From an uncultured bacterium (GTDB lineage: Bacteria; Bacteroidota; Bacteroidia; Bacteroidales; Marinifilaceae), in the NCBI GenBank assembly GCA_905216195.1, contig CAJMSX010000013.1, positions 1-64,000 of the forward strand: a stretch of DNA of 64,000 nt, read 5' to 3'. Below, piece after piece: positions 49,673-58,907 of this stretch. Position 1 is the first letter of the stretch, and each line of letters opens with the position of its first letter. The translations under genes and the position numbers were made by a program. The notes under the pieces are model-generated. The model searched no databases, had not been told where the DNA came from, and saw nothing but the letters and a program-made list of their open reading frames with translations.

Positions 49673-51370
49673 TTATTTCGCAAAGCTTCTGCAATGGAGT
49701 AAAGCCGGGTTGAGGTCGGATTCCCTTTTGGGGACCGGGTAATAGCGGCGGATATCGTTATCGGTCAGGTCTTGCGGATATACTTTCCACATGGAGCTGT
49801 AATCGTATTCTTTGCCGTCTTTAGCTTCGGCATTTTTTTCTTTCCATTCCGATTTCAGTTTGATCCCCCCAATGTATTTCTCCAGCCGGTCTTTCCACAA
49901 CCCCATCCGGATCAGATCGGGCCGCCTCACTCCTTCGTTGTTCAATTCGAAAGCCCTTTCGTCACAGATGGCATTCCGCAGGGCGTCTTGGGAAGGATAA
50001 TCGGACAGTTTGAGATTATGATCCCGGTTCTGGAAAGCTCTTTCCCGGATTCTGTTGATCAGATCGACGGCTTCCTGGTTAGGTCCGTTCAGTTCGTTTA
50101 AGATTTCTGCTTTACACAATATAATGTCGGCGAACCGGAGTAAATTCATGTTGTTGCCGGTGTTGTAATTGTATGTCAAAGGATTTTGGTATTTATATTT
50201 TTGTGTATAAGCCGCTTCCAACTCGTTGATTTTCTGAGTGACTCCTTCCGGTGTTTTCCATTCCCGGTATACCGTCCCGGTTTTTTCGATATGTTCGGGT
50301 ATGGTATAGCTGATGTTTTTCGGATCGTAAACGTCCTGGTAAGCTGTTTTCATCAAGACGGTGTACCTTTGGTCACAGGTATCGTACTGCCAGGCCAGTT
50401 CCAGCGGGATACTGAACAGATCCCATCCGCAATCGTAGCTCCAGGGCGTGAAATTCATGCCTATATCGGAGGTGCCTCCGGTTCCGGCGGGGTTGGAGTG
50501 TACGGAGAAGATCAGTTCATTATTGTATTTGCAATTTTCGTCATCGGGATTGAATACGTCCCAGACTTGAGGTTGTAAAGAATGGATGCTGTTTTCCAGG
50601 GCCATGATTTCATTGACGTATCCGAGAGCCGTGTTCCATTCGGTTTTGTCGTTGCCTCCGTTTAAACGGAGTCTGCCGGCGATTCTCATATGCAATTTAG
50701 CCAGATAGCCGGCTGCAGCACTGAAGGTAGCCCGTCCTGCGTCTTTCCGGTTGTCGTACTTCTGAGGTAAAATGGCCTTTGCTTCTTTCAGGTCCTTATC
50801 GATTTGAAGTTCGATTTCTTCGAGGGGTGCCGGATCGATTTTGGCATCCACCGGAGTTTTACTGTCGAGGACCAAAGGTACCGTATAAAAGAAATCCGTC
50901 AGTTGATAATAGGCAAATCCCCGCATAAACTTGACTTCCGCTATATAACTGTTTTTCAGTTGTTGCGCCTTAGCTTCATCTTCATCGAATTGGGTTAAGG
51001 GCATTTCCTGGATTTTATCGATGGCGATATTGCAGCGGCTGATGGTTTGATACATGCAGTCCCATACCCGTTGGACATCCTGGTTGGTGTTCATTTTCAA
51101 TTCGTTCAGCAATTCGTTATCCATGCCTGCGCGATAACAAACGTCGGTCGACATATCGTTGAGGTAAAAAATGGCCCGGTTCGTAAAGGGAATCAGTCGT
51201 TCGTAAGTGCCGTTGACGGCTGCCAGGGCATCGTCTTTGGTAACGAAAGCATTGTCGGGGGTCAGTTCGGAATAAACCACTTCCTCCAGGGTATCTTTAC
51301 AGGAAGTAAAAACACCTGTGATACTTAAAACCAGGAAAAATATCCATCCTCTTTTTATTTTTGCTTTCAT
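49673..51370 (-). CDS. SusD/RagB-family lipoprotein (third system)
   Basis: A 565-residue SusD homologue with lipobox cysteine at 24 (VFTSC, then KDTLEE). Core segments: YERLIPFTNRAIFYLND, EVKFMRGFAYYQLTDFFYTVPLV, AAGYLAKLHMRIAGR and FELNNEGVRRPDLIRMGLW. It is only distantly related to the two starch-type SusD proteins in the window and lacks their CAW segment, which fits a different glycan. It follows SusC by 11 bases. Confidence 0.95.
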   Translation of the reverse strand: MKAKIKRGWIFFLVLSITGVFTSCKDTLEEVVYSELTPDNAFVTKDDALAAVNGTYERLIPFTNRAIFYLNDMSTDVCYRAGMDNELLNELKMNTNQDVQRVWDCMYQTISRCNIAIDKIQEMPLTQFDEDEAKAQQLKNSYIAEVKFMRGFAYYQLTDFFYTVPLVLDSKTPVDAKIDPAPLEEIELQIDKDLKEAKAILPQKYDNRKDAGRATFSAAAGYLAKLHMRIAGRLRLNGGNDKTEWNTALGYVNEIMALENSIHSLQPQVWDVFNPDDENCKYNNELIFSVHSNPAGTGGTSDIGMNFTPWSYDCGWDLFSIPLELAWQYDTCDQRYTVLMKTAYQDVYDPKNISYTIPEHIEKTGTVYREWKTPEGVTQKINELEAAYTQKYKYQNPLTYNYNTGNNMNLLRFADIILCKAEILNELNGPNQEAVDLINRIRERAFQNRDHNLKLSDYPSQDALRNAICDERAFELNNEGVRRPDLIRMGLWKDRLEKYIGGIKLKSEWKEKNAEAKDGKEYDYSSMWKVYPQDLTDNDIRRYYPVPKRESDLNPALLHCRSFAK

Positions 51371-51381
51371 AGGAAATTTGT

Positions 51382-54300
51382 TTAAAAAGTTACTTTGAGT
51401 CCGAAATTATACATTTTATAAGCGGGATAGGAACTGAAATCCAACCCCTGGGATACCGCACTTCCTCCGTTTACGCTTACTTCGGGGTTAAAGCCGGTGT
51501 AGCGGGTAATCGTAAAGAGGTTTTGTGCTCCGATGCTGATGCGGCAATTTTTAATGTATTTATTGACTTTGTTCCATTTTTTCAACGGCAGGCTGTATCC
51601 CAGTTCGATGTTTTGCAACCGCAGGTAACTGGCGTCTTCCACGAAGCGGCTGTTGATATAAGAACCGTATTTGATCCCGGCGTCTTTTTTCCATCCGCTA
51701 CGGGGGACGGAATTAGAGGGATGGTATTGCGTCCAGCGGTCCATGGAGGCTTTAAGCCGGTTGTTGTCTTCCAGTACCACCCGCGAAAGGTTTAAGAGTT
51801 CGTTGCCGATAGAGGCATCGAGAAAAAAAGAGAAATCGAAATTGTAGATTCGGAAGTTATTACCCAGGCCTAAAATGATGTCGGGATTCCCGTCACCGAT
51901 TACTTCCCGGTCGTCGGGGGTCAGGGTCCCGTTTTTGTCCAGGTCTTTGAATTTGGGATCGCCTTCCACGGAAGTGGACTGGGGGGAATAGGTTTCTCCT
52001 TTCTGAATGATTCCTTCGAACACATAGCCGTACAGGGAACTCAAGGCATATCCTTCTTTCAGTATAGCATATTCTTCCCAATTGTACCAGCCTTGAGGAC
52101 TTACAGAGGAAAAACGGGCTTCACCCTGATTCAGCTTCATCACTTTGTTTTGATTGCGCGACATGTTGAAATTCGTACTCCAGGTGAAGTTGGGACGGTT
52201 GATGTTGTTGGATTTGATAAATAGCTCAAATCCTTTGTTCTGTATTTTACCGTTATTGCCCATCATGGTCTGAAAGCCTCCGGTTGAAGAAGAAACGGAG
52301 ACCGGATTCAGCAAGTCGGTTGTGGTTTTGACGTAATAGTCGAAGTTCACTTCTATTTTTCGGTCGAACAGGGTAAAGTCCATTCCGAGGTCTAATTGAG
52401 AGGTGGATTCCCATTTCAGATTTTTGTTTCCCGGGTTAGAAGGATACATGCCTTTGATGATCCCGTCTCCTCCCAGATAAACATTAGCCATAGCGAATTT
52501 TACCTGGGATAAGTAATTCCCTATACCGTCGTTACCGGTGATGCCGTAGCTGCCTCTTAGCTTCAGGCTGGATAGCACGGGTTTGGCAAATTCCATAAAA
52601 GGTTCGTCCCCTAATTGCCAGGCTACGGAGGCGGAGGGGAAATAGCCCCATTTATTGCCGGGACCGAAATTAGAGGCAGCGTCAGCGCGGATTGAGGCAT
52701 TCAGGATGTATTTCCCGTTCAGTACGTATTCGGCCCGTCCGAAAAACGAAGTCGTCGTGTGTTTCTCTTTGTGGGAACCGATAGAAGTAATGGTTTGGGC
52801 CGCACCTATATTGTTGAACGAAAACTCGTCGGTCGTGAATCCTTTGGCATTCATTCCGTTGGATTCGGAGATTTGTTCGGTATAAGTAGTACCTATCATG
52901 ATTTTCAGATCGTGAATTTTGCTCAGGGTTTTGTGAAAGGTCAGCAAGGCATCCAGTTGTTGCCGGTCGTTTTTCCAGTTGTTGATGGAAGCGACTCCGT
53001 TGTCCGCTTTTCCGACATTGGTCGTTTTCGGATAATATTGCTGTTGTTTCCGGTTGTCGTTGCTGTAAGTGTACTGTACGCGTGCGGTCAGCGATTTCAG
53101 AATATCGGCTTCTCCGTAGAGGGTGGTATACATGTTGTTGGTGATGTCTTCAAAGTCCACATCGTTGATTTCATCCAAAACGCCTGGTTTCCGTCCTTTC
53201 TTGCCGAATACGTCATATCCGTCCGGCTTGGTCAGGGGAGACATCATAAAAATCTGATAGATCACGTTATCGGTAGTGCTGCTGGTTCCCATATTCAGGT
53301 AGTTTTTGTTGGAGCGGGCCATGTATACATTGGCGCCGAACCTTACCCGTTTCGTAAGTTCATAGTCCAGGTTCATACGAGCGCTGAACCGGTTGAACTC
53401 TGTATTTTTCAGTACGCCCAAATCATCCAGGTAATTTCCTGAAATAGCCATCTTCAATTTTTCACTCCCTCCGGTGATTGAAAATTGGTGATTTTGGGTC
53501 GCGGCCAGACGGGTGGTTTCCTTGATCCAATCCACTCCGTTTCCTTTGTATTGCAGTTCTTCTTCGGTATAAGGGGGATTTCCGGTGCTTCCGTTTTCTT
53601 CCCAGGTTTTCATATTGTACCGGATAATGTCCTGGGCTCCCATTAAGTCCCAGGGATTATCGAGGTTTTTGAGAGAAGCATCGTAGGAATAGCTTACGTG
53701 AAACTGGCCTTTTGTCCCTTTTTTGGTGGTAATCAGCACCACTCCGTTAGCGCCCCGGGCTCCGTAAATAGCGGTAGCCGCGGCATCTTTCAGTATTTCG
53801 ATGGATTCGATATCCTCCGGGTTGATTTGATTGCCGATGTCCGTCTGAAAACCGTCGATAACGTACAAAGGTTCGTTATTGGAACTGATGGAAGAGGAAC
53901 CCCGGATGCGGATGGAAATCCCTCCTCCGGGTTCTCCCGAATTCTGACGTACCTGTACGCCGGCTGCCCGTCCTTTCAAAAATTGGGCGGTATTGGTTAC
54001 CAAACCGGCTTTGATGTCGTCGGTTTTTAAGGAAGTGATGGCTCCGGCTATGTCTCTTTTCCGGGTAACTCCATATCCCACTACCACTACTTCGTCCAGA
54101 TTCATGGCATCTTTGGTCAGAAGAACGATTAAGTTTTGGGTATTTTGAGTAACCGGGATTTCCTTGGTAATATATCCCAGGTAGGAAACGACCAGAATCT
54201 GGCCGGGAGAAGCATTTATCGTAAATTTCCCATCCAGATCGGTCGCTACGCCATCGGACGTACCTTTTATTAAAACCGCCGCCTGTATCAGAGGCTCTTT

Positions 54301-54396
54301 GTCCTGTTCGTCGATAACCGTACCGTTTATCGTGAGCTGTGCAAAACCGGTACACCCCCAGAGTACGAACAAAAATGTTATACAAAACTTACTCAT
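51382..54396 (-). CDS. SusC/RagA-family TonB-linked outer-membrane transporter (third system)
   Basis: A 1004-residue transporter with signal peptide (MSKFCITFLFVLWGCTGFAQ), regulatory-like domain (TINGTVIDEQDKEPLIQAAV), SusC motif EVVVVGYGVTRKRD, plug with IRIRGSSSISSNNEPLYVIDG and AIYGARGANGVVLITTKKG, and a barrel ending FGLKVTF. It diverges from the starch-type pair in sequence and in gene company. It heads an operon of SusC, SusD, ASST-like and GH18 genes and faces the divergent hybrid regulator. Confidence 0.96.
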   Translation of the reverse strand: MSKFCITFLFVLWGCTGFAQLTINGTVIDEQDKEPLIQAAVLIKGTSDGVATDLDGKFTINASPGQILVVSYLGYITKEIPVTQNTQNLIVLLTKDAMNLDEVVVVGYGVTRKRDIAGAITSLKTDDIKAGLVTNTAQFLKGRAAGVQVRQNSGEPGGGISIRIRGSSSISSNNEPLYVIDGFQTDIGNQINPEDIESIEILKDAAATAIYGARGANGVVLITTKKGTKGQFHVSYSYDASLKNLDNPWDLMGAQDIIRYNMKTWEENGSTGNPPYTEEELQYKGNGVDWIKETTRLAATQNHQFSITGGSEKLKMAISGNYLDDLGVLKNTEFNRFSARMNLDYELTKRVRFGANVYMARSNKNYLNMGTSSTTDNVIYQIFMMSPLTKPDGYDVFGKKGRKPGVLDEINDVDFEDITNNMYTTLYGEADILKSLTARVQYTYSNDNRKQQQYYPKTTNVGKADNGVASINNWKNDRQQLDALLTFHKTLSKIHDLKIMIGTTYTEQISESNGMNAKGFTTDEFSFNNIGAAQTITSIGSHKEKHTTTSFFGRAEYVLNGKYILNASIRADAASNFGPGNKWGYFPSASVAWQLGDEPFMEFAKPVLSSLKLRGSYGITGNDGIGNYLSQVKFAMANVYLGGDGIIKGMYPSNPGNKNLKWESTSQLDLGMDFTLFDRKIEVNFDYYVKTTTDLLNPVSVSSSTGGFQTMMGNNGKIQNKGFELFIKSNNINRPNFTWSTNFNMSRNQNKVMKLNQGEARFSSVSPQGWYNWEEYAILKEGYALSSLYGYVFEGIIQKGETYSPQSTSVEGDPKFKDLDKNGTLTPDDREVIGDGNPDIILGLGNNFRIYNFDFSFFLDASIGNELLNLSRVVLEDNNRLKASMDRWTQYHPSNSVPRSGWKKDAGIKYGSYINSRFVEDASYLRLQNIELGYSLPLKKWNKVNKYIKNCRISIGAQNLFTITRYTGFNPEVSVNGGSAVSQGLDFSSYPAYKMYNFGLKVTF

Positions 54397-54814
54397 AAAA
54401 TTGAAATTTAGATTGATTATCCGTTAGTTATATGTTGAATCGAGCTTGGCGATCGGTGTAGGACGGCATCACAGCCTTCCTTTTTGTTTTTCCGGATGAT
54501 TTTCGCCCGCTTCCTCGGAGCGGAGCTTCTGGAGAGGGACGTAAACCGTTTTTTCCACATTTTTTAAAATAGCGTCCGAAGAAGTGCTGCTTCGGCCGGA
54601 TGAAAAAATATCTCCGAAATGTTTTATATTCTTTAGGATGTCAAAAATAAGTTAAGAGAATTTTTTTTATATCCATTTCTGTCTGTTTAATGTCAAATAT
54701 CGTCTAAATCGGTCAATAGAAGAGGTAATTTTTGAATGTAAGTTAAAAAAATTATATTTTTTTGAATATATGCTGGGTTGTTTTAGGTTTATAATTTATT
54801 TTTGTTAAAAACAG
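54397..54814. other. 418-bp divergent control region of the GH18 locus
   Basis: No gene. It separates the third susC from the hybrid regulator. A -7 element TATTTTTG faces susC on the minus strand at 54642-54649, about 245 bases from its start, without a clear -33 element; another faces the regulator at 54797-54804. The middle part (54650-54790) is strongly A/T-rich. Confidence 0.6.
54797..54804 (+). promoter_or_regulatory. -7 element of the hybrid regulator gene
   Basis: TATTTTTG fits TAnnTTTG and ends 10 bases before the first ATG (54815), giving a leader of only a few bases. If the transcription start is as expected, the second ATG at 54821 may be the used one. The -33 element is poor. 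Confidence 0.45.
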
Positions 54815-57800
54815 ATGGAAATGAGTCTCCAGTTAGTTTTAAATATTTTCCTGACGTATGTACTATTTCCTCTTTTCGGTGCGGAGAGGGCCGGATCCGA
54901 TTATTATTTCAAACAGGTGGGAATAGAGCAGGGATTGTCTCAGTCAACGGTGAATTGCATCTTATGCGATGCCCGGGGGGTGATGTGGATCGGTACGGCT
55001 TTGGGCCTGAATGCTGTAGAGAAAAATGAAGTTCGTACTTACCTGCACGAGAAAGATAATCCTTTTTCTTTACCGGGTAATCAAATAAATTTTATTGCCG
55101 AGGATTCCTTGAATAATATCTGGGTTTCGACCAACCGGGGGTTGGTCCGCTATGAAAGGGATAAAAATTCTTTTTGTGAGGCTATTCCCGGGCATCCGGT
55201 TTATACTTTTTCGGCTTGTCCTACAGCCGGGGGAATCTTGTTCGGGGGAGAACGGGCGATCTATAAATACCTGTATAAAGAAAAACGGGTCGTACAATTA
55301 CCGCTGGTGCTTCCGGAGGATATCCGGTATATTGAATTTAACAGAATGTTTTCCCTGGATAGGAATACTCTTTTAATCTCCAGTAAAAACGGAGGGCTTT
55401 GGTTATATGGATTGGACGATTATATTCTGAGGAGTAATTTGGCTAATCCCCTTGTTGAAATCAATACGGCGGCCTATGTGGATTCCCGGGGGAGACTTTA
55501 TATTTCTCCTTATAAAAAAGGATTGTATTGCCTGGATTACCGGGGAAACGAACTTTATCACCTGAATTCCGGGAATTCGGAGCTGAACAATGACATTATT
55601 CTGGATATTGCGGAAAGGGACGGTAAATTATGGTTGGCTACGGACGGAGGAGGCATCAATATCCTGGATATGAACGATCTCACTTTTTCTCACATCCGGC
55701 ATATTCCGGGAGACCAGGGTTCCTTGCCCGTCAATTCCATCACCTGCCTGTATATCGACCGGGGTAATAACGTTTGGGCCGGTAGTGTAAGGGGAGGAAT
55801 GTTCGGTATAAAAGAGGTATATATTAAAACGTATAAAGACGTTCCTTTGGGTAATTCCAACGGGTTGTCGGACAAAACGGTTATCAGCCTGTTCCAGGAC
55901 CGGGGCGGTGTTTTGTGGATAGGAACCGACGGGGGAGGGATCAATCGTTATCATCCTTGGCAGAATCACTTTACGCATTACGCTTCTACCTACGGTAAAA
56001 AAGTGGTTTCCGTCACCGATTATTCCGAGGAGGAATTGATGCTTTCTTTTTTCAGCGAAGGAATTTACCTGTTCAACAAAAAGACGGGCGATTGCCGGCC
56101 TTTTGAGGTTGTAAATCCTGAAATTAACCGCTTGGAATGTACCACCGGTTTTTCAGTTTTGGCTTACCGGGTGTCAGCGGATGAAATTTATTTTCTGGGT
56201 CGTCATATCTATATTTATTCCCTGAAAAAAAAGACGTTTTCCCGGGTGGTCACCGACGAAGAGGAATCTTTACTGCAAGGGCAGCGTTTGGTGTATGCGG
56301 GTGATTCCTCGGTGTATCTGGTGCGTACAAACCGCATTTATGAAGTAAGACGGGGAGAAAATAAGCTGCGGACGGTTTACGAAACCCAGAAGGAAGAGGT
56401 GATTCATGCGGTTTGTTATGACGGGAAAGGGAAGTTTTGGATAGGTTCGGATACCGGGTTGAGTGGTTATGACCGGAATACCGGGAAATTTCGTTCCATT
56501 CCGACCAATTTTTTTAACAGTATATTAGCTTTAACTTTGGATAGACAGGGACGGTTATGGATCGGAGCTCAAAATATGCTTTTTTCTTATGTTATTGCAG
56601 AGAACCGTTTTGTCGTTTGGGGAGAATCGGACGGGTTTTCTCCCAACGAATTGTATTTTATACCTCCTTTGGCCGGTTCTTCCGGACCCGTTTATATGGG
56701 AGGAATAGCCGGGTTGGTGAAAATCAACGAACATATTTCTTATACCAGTTATTCGCTGCCGCGTATCAAATTGACGGATGTGATTTTAAACGGGGTATCC
56801 TGTTGGGAACAAACGGAAAGGGCGGAAAGCTCGCTGGAGATTCCCTGGAATTATACCTCTTTTTCCCTGAAAGTGATTTCGGATGAAAAGGACGTTTTTC
56901 GGAAAGCGTTGTTCCGGTATAAAATAAAAGGCCTGAGAACCTCTTTGACAGAAACGTATAACTCTTCTTTCGCTTTGCCTTTGCTTTCTCCGGGTACTTA
57001 TTCGGTAATGTGTTCCTGTAATACCCGAAGCGGAGAGTGGACGCCTTTTACGGAAATCCTGATCTTTACGGTGACTCCTCCCTGGTTTCAGACTTCCTGG
57101 TTTATTTTCGGAAGCCTGTTTCTGGTCGTACTAATTATCGGTATCGGTTTTTTTCTGATTATTCAGAAAAAAGAAAATCGTCTCAAGTGGCAGATGCACG
57201 AACACGAATTGGAGGTAAATGAGGAAAAGATTCATTTTCTGATCAATGTCAGTCACGAATTACGGACTCCTTTAACCTTGATATACGCTCCGTTGAAACG
57301 CTTGTTGGACGATTCCGGGAAATGGGATCGGGAATACGTAACCGGACAGTTGGAACGCATCCGCAAGCAGGCGTGGCGGATGAAGAACATCATTAATATG
57401 GTATTGGACATGGATAAAATGAAATCCTGTCCGTTGAAATTGCAAAAGTCCTTCCGGAGATTGAACGAATGGGTAAAAGAAGTGACGGAAAACTTCCGGG
57501 ATGAATTCGAAAATAAGCGTATCGTAGTAACGTACCGTTTGGACGAACGGATCGGGTCGGTTTCTTTCGATACCGGTAAATGTGAAATCGTATTGTCGAA
57601 TTTATTGATGAACGCTTTGAAATTCAGTCCTCCGGATACTGAAATCCGCATCTTTACGGAGCAGAAAAACGGGTTTGTCCGCATATCGGTTGCCGACGAG
57701 GGGATAGGCTTGGATCATTTGGACCTCCATCGGTTGTTCGATCGGTTTTACCAGGGAAATCATCATATTCTGGGAAGTGGAATCGGGTTGTCCTATGCCT

Positions 57801-58756
57801 GGACGTTGGTGCATATGTGGGGTGGAAAAATCGATGCGGTGAAAAATGAGGGCGGAGGCGCCGTATTTTATTTTGAATTGCCCGAAACCACGGAAGAAGA
57901 CCGGCCGGGAGAAGCATTTTTTTACTCCCCCGGAAAAATAGGGGAAGGGAAGAAAGAAGGGGCCGGAATAGGGACCGGCCGGTTATATGCTTTGTTGTTG
58001 GTGGAAGATGAAAAGGATTTGCTCGACTTTTTGAAGGAAGCTTTGAAGGATTCTTTTAAACAGATATATACGGCTGCAAACGGAAAAGAAGCTCTACAAA
58101 AGATCAAAGATTTTCATCCGGATATCGTGGTGAGCGATGTCATGATGCCCGGTATGGATGGTTATCAGTTGTGTCAGGCCGTAAAGGAGAATATAGATAT
58201 CAGCCATATCCCGGTTATTTTATTAACCGCTATCGGGGATGAGGAAAGTATATCCCTGGGGTATAAGTTGGGGGCGGATGCTTATATCCCTAAACCTTTT
58301 GAACTGGATTTTCTTTTGACGGTGATCGGTAATTTGTTGAAAAACAGAGAAAGCGTAAAGGCCCGGTATAAGAACGAGGCGGGGTTTCCCGGAGCGGGAG
58401 AGGTGACTATCAGTAATGCCGATGAGCGATTTATGTCGAAATTGAACCGGTTGATAGAAGAAAATCTGAGTAATCCGGAACTGAATGTAAATTTCCTCCT
58501 GGAAAGAATGAGTATGAGCCGGGCGTCCCTCTATCAGAAAATGAAAGCCCTGACCGATATGGGCGTCAACGATTATATCAATAGATTCCGGATAGAAAGG
58601 GCGGTGGATTTACTTACTCGTACCGATTTGAGTATTACGGAAATTTCCGAAGAGGTCGGTTTTGCTTATCAGCGTTATTTCAGCAGTGTGTTTAAACAGA
58701 TGAAAGGGGTAATTCCTTCCCGGTTCCGACAGCAGGTGAAAAAAAAGAAAGGGTAA
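54815..58756 (+). CDS. hybrid two-component system regulator (periplasmic propeller, kinase, receiver, AraC-type output)
   Basis: A 1313-residue HTCS. The N-terminal signal/anchor leads to about fourteen Reg_prop repeats making two seven-bladed propellers (ARGVMWIGTALGLNAV, NNIWVSTNRGLVRY, RLWIGAQNMLFSY), then a Y_Y_Y domain (about 655-755) and a membrane helix near 765-785. The kinase has INVSHELRTPLTLIYAP (His814), DEGIGL and GSGIGLSY. The receiver has Asp1108 in VVSDVMMPGMDG. An AraC helix-turn-helix ends the protein (LNVNFLLERMSMSRASLYQKM, ITEISEEVGFAYQRYFSSVFK). HTCS proteins bind a glycan fragment in the periplasm and switch on the neighbouring locus, here the divergent SusC/D-ASST-GH18 operon. 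Confidence 0.95.
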   Translation: MEMSLQLVLNIFLTYVLFPLFGAERAGSDYYFKQVGIEQGLSQSTVNCILCDARGVMWIGTALGLNAVEKNEVRTYLHEKDNPFSLPGNQINFIAEDSLNNIWVSTNRGLVRYERDKNSFCEAIPGHPVYTFSACPTAGGILFGGERAIYKYLYKEKRVVQLPLVLPEDIRYIEFNRMFSLDRNTLLISSKNGGLWLYGLDDYILRSNLANPLVEINTAAYVDSRGRLYISPYKKGLYCLDYRGNELYHLNSGNSELNNDIILDIAERDGKLWLATDGGGINILDMNDLTFSHIRHIPGDQGSLPVNSITCLYIDRGNNVWAGSVRGGMFGIKEVYIKTYKDVPLGNSNGLSDKTVISLFQDRGGVLWIGTDGGGINRYHPWQNHFTHYASTYGKKVVSVTDYSEEELMLSFFSEGIYLFNKKTGDCRPFEVVNPEINRLECTTGFSVLAYRVSADEIYFLGRHIYIYSLKKKTFSRVVTDEEESLLQGQRLVYAGDSSVYLVRTNRIYEVRRGENKLRTVYETQKEEVIHAVCYDGKGKFWIGSDTGLSGYDRNTGKFRSIPTNFFNSILALTLDRQGRLWIGAQNMLFSYVIAENRFVVWGESDGFSPNELYFIPPLAGSSGPVYMGGIAGLVKINEHISYTSYSLPRIKLTDVILNGVSCWEQTERAESSLEIPWNYTSFSLKVISDEKDVFRKALFRYKIKGLRTSLTETYNSSFALPLLSPGTYSVMCSCNTRSGEWTPFTEILIFTVTPPWFQTSWFIFGSLFLVVLIIGIGFFLIIQKKENRLKWQMHEHELEVNEEKIHFLINVSHELRTPLTLIYAPLKRLLDDSGKWDREYVTGQLERIRKQAWRMKNIINMVLDMDKMKSCPLKLQKSFRRLNEWVKEVTENFRDEFENKRIVVTYRLDERIGSVSFDTGKCEIVLSNLLMNALKFSPPDTEIRIFTEQKNGFVRISVADEGIGLDHLDLHRLFDRFYQGNHHILGSGIGLSYAWTLVHMWGGKIDAVKNEGGGAVFYFELPETTEEDRPGEAFFYSPGKIGEGKKEGAGIGTGRLYALLLVEDEKDLLDFLKEALKDSFKQIYTAANGKEALQKIKDFHPDIVVSDVMMPGMDGYQLCQAVKENIDISHIPVILLTAIGDEESISLGYKLGADAYIPKPFELDFLLTVIGNLLKNRESVKARYKNEAGFPGAGEVTISNADERFMSKLNRLIEENLSNPELNVNFLLERMSMSRASLYQKMKALTDMGVNDYINRFRIERAVDLLTRTDLSITEISEEVGFAYQRYFSSVFKQMKGVIPSRFRQQVKKKKG

Positions 58757-58780
58757 TTTTTCCCGATGGGGAATTTTACC

Positions 58781-58807
58781 GGCTTTCCGGGCTATATGCG
58801 GAAAGCC
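58781..58807 (+). terminator. hairpin after the hybrid regulator
   Basis: GGCTTTCCG (58781-58789) pairs perfectly with CGGAAAGCC (58799-58807) across a 9-base loop, 25 bases after the stop. There is no T run, so the strength is uncertain. Confidence 0.45.
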
Positions 58808-58886
58808 GAGGGAAGAGCCTCCCCCGGCTTGGACGATTCGGGAATAACCGGAGCAGGGGGAGGCCTATGGACATAGCGGCATCCAC

Positions 58887-58907
58887 CCGGCCGGCAAAAA
58901 CGGCCGG
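58887..58907 (-). terminator. GC-rich hairpin directly after the CoA-disulfide-reductase-like gene
   Basis: CCGGCCG (58887-58893) pairs perfectly with CGGCCGG (58901-58907), with five T (minus strand) in the loop. It touches the stop codon of the minus-strand gene. The T run lies in the loop instead of after the stem, so this is a candidate only. Confidence 0.4.
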
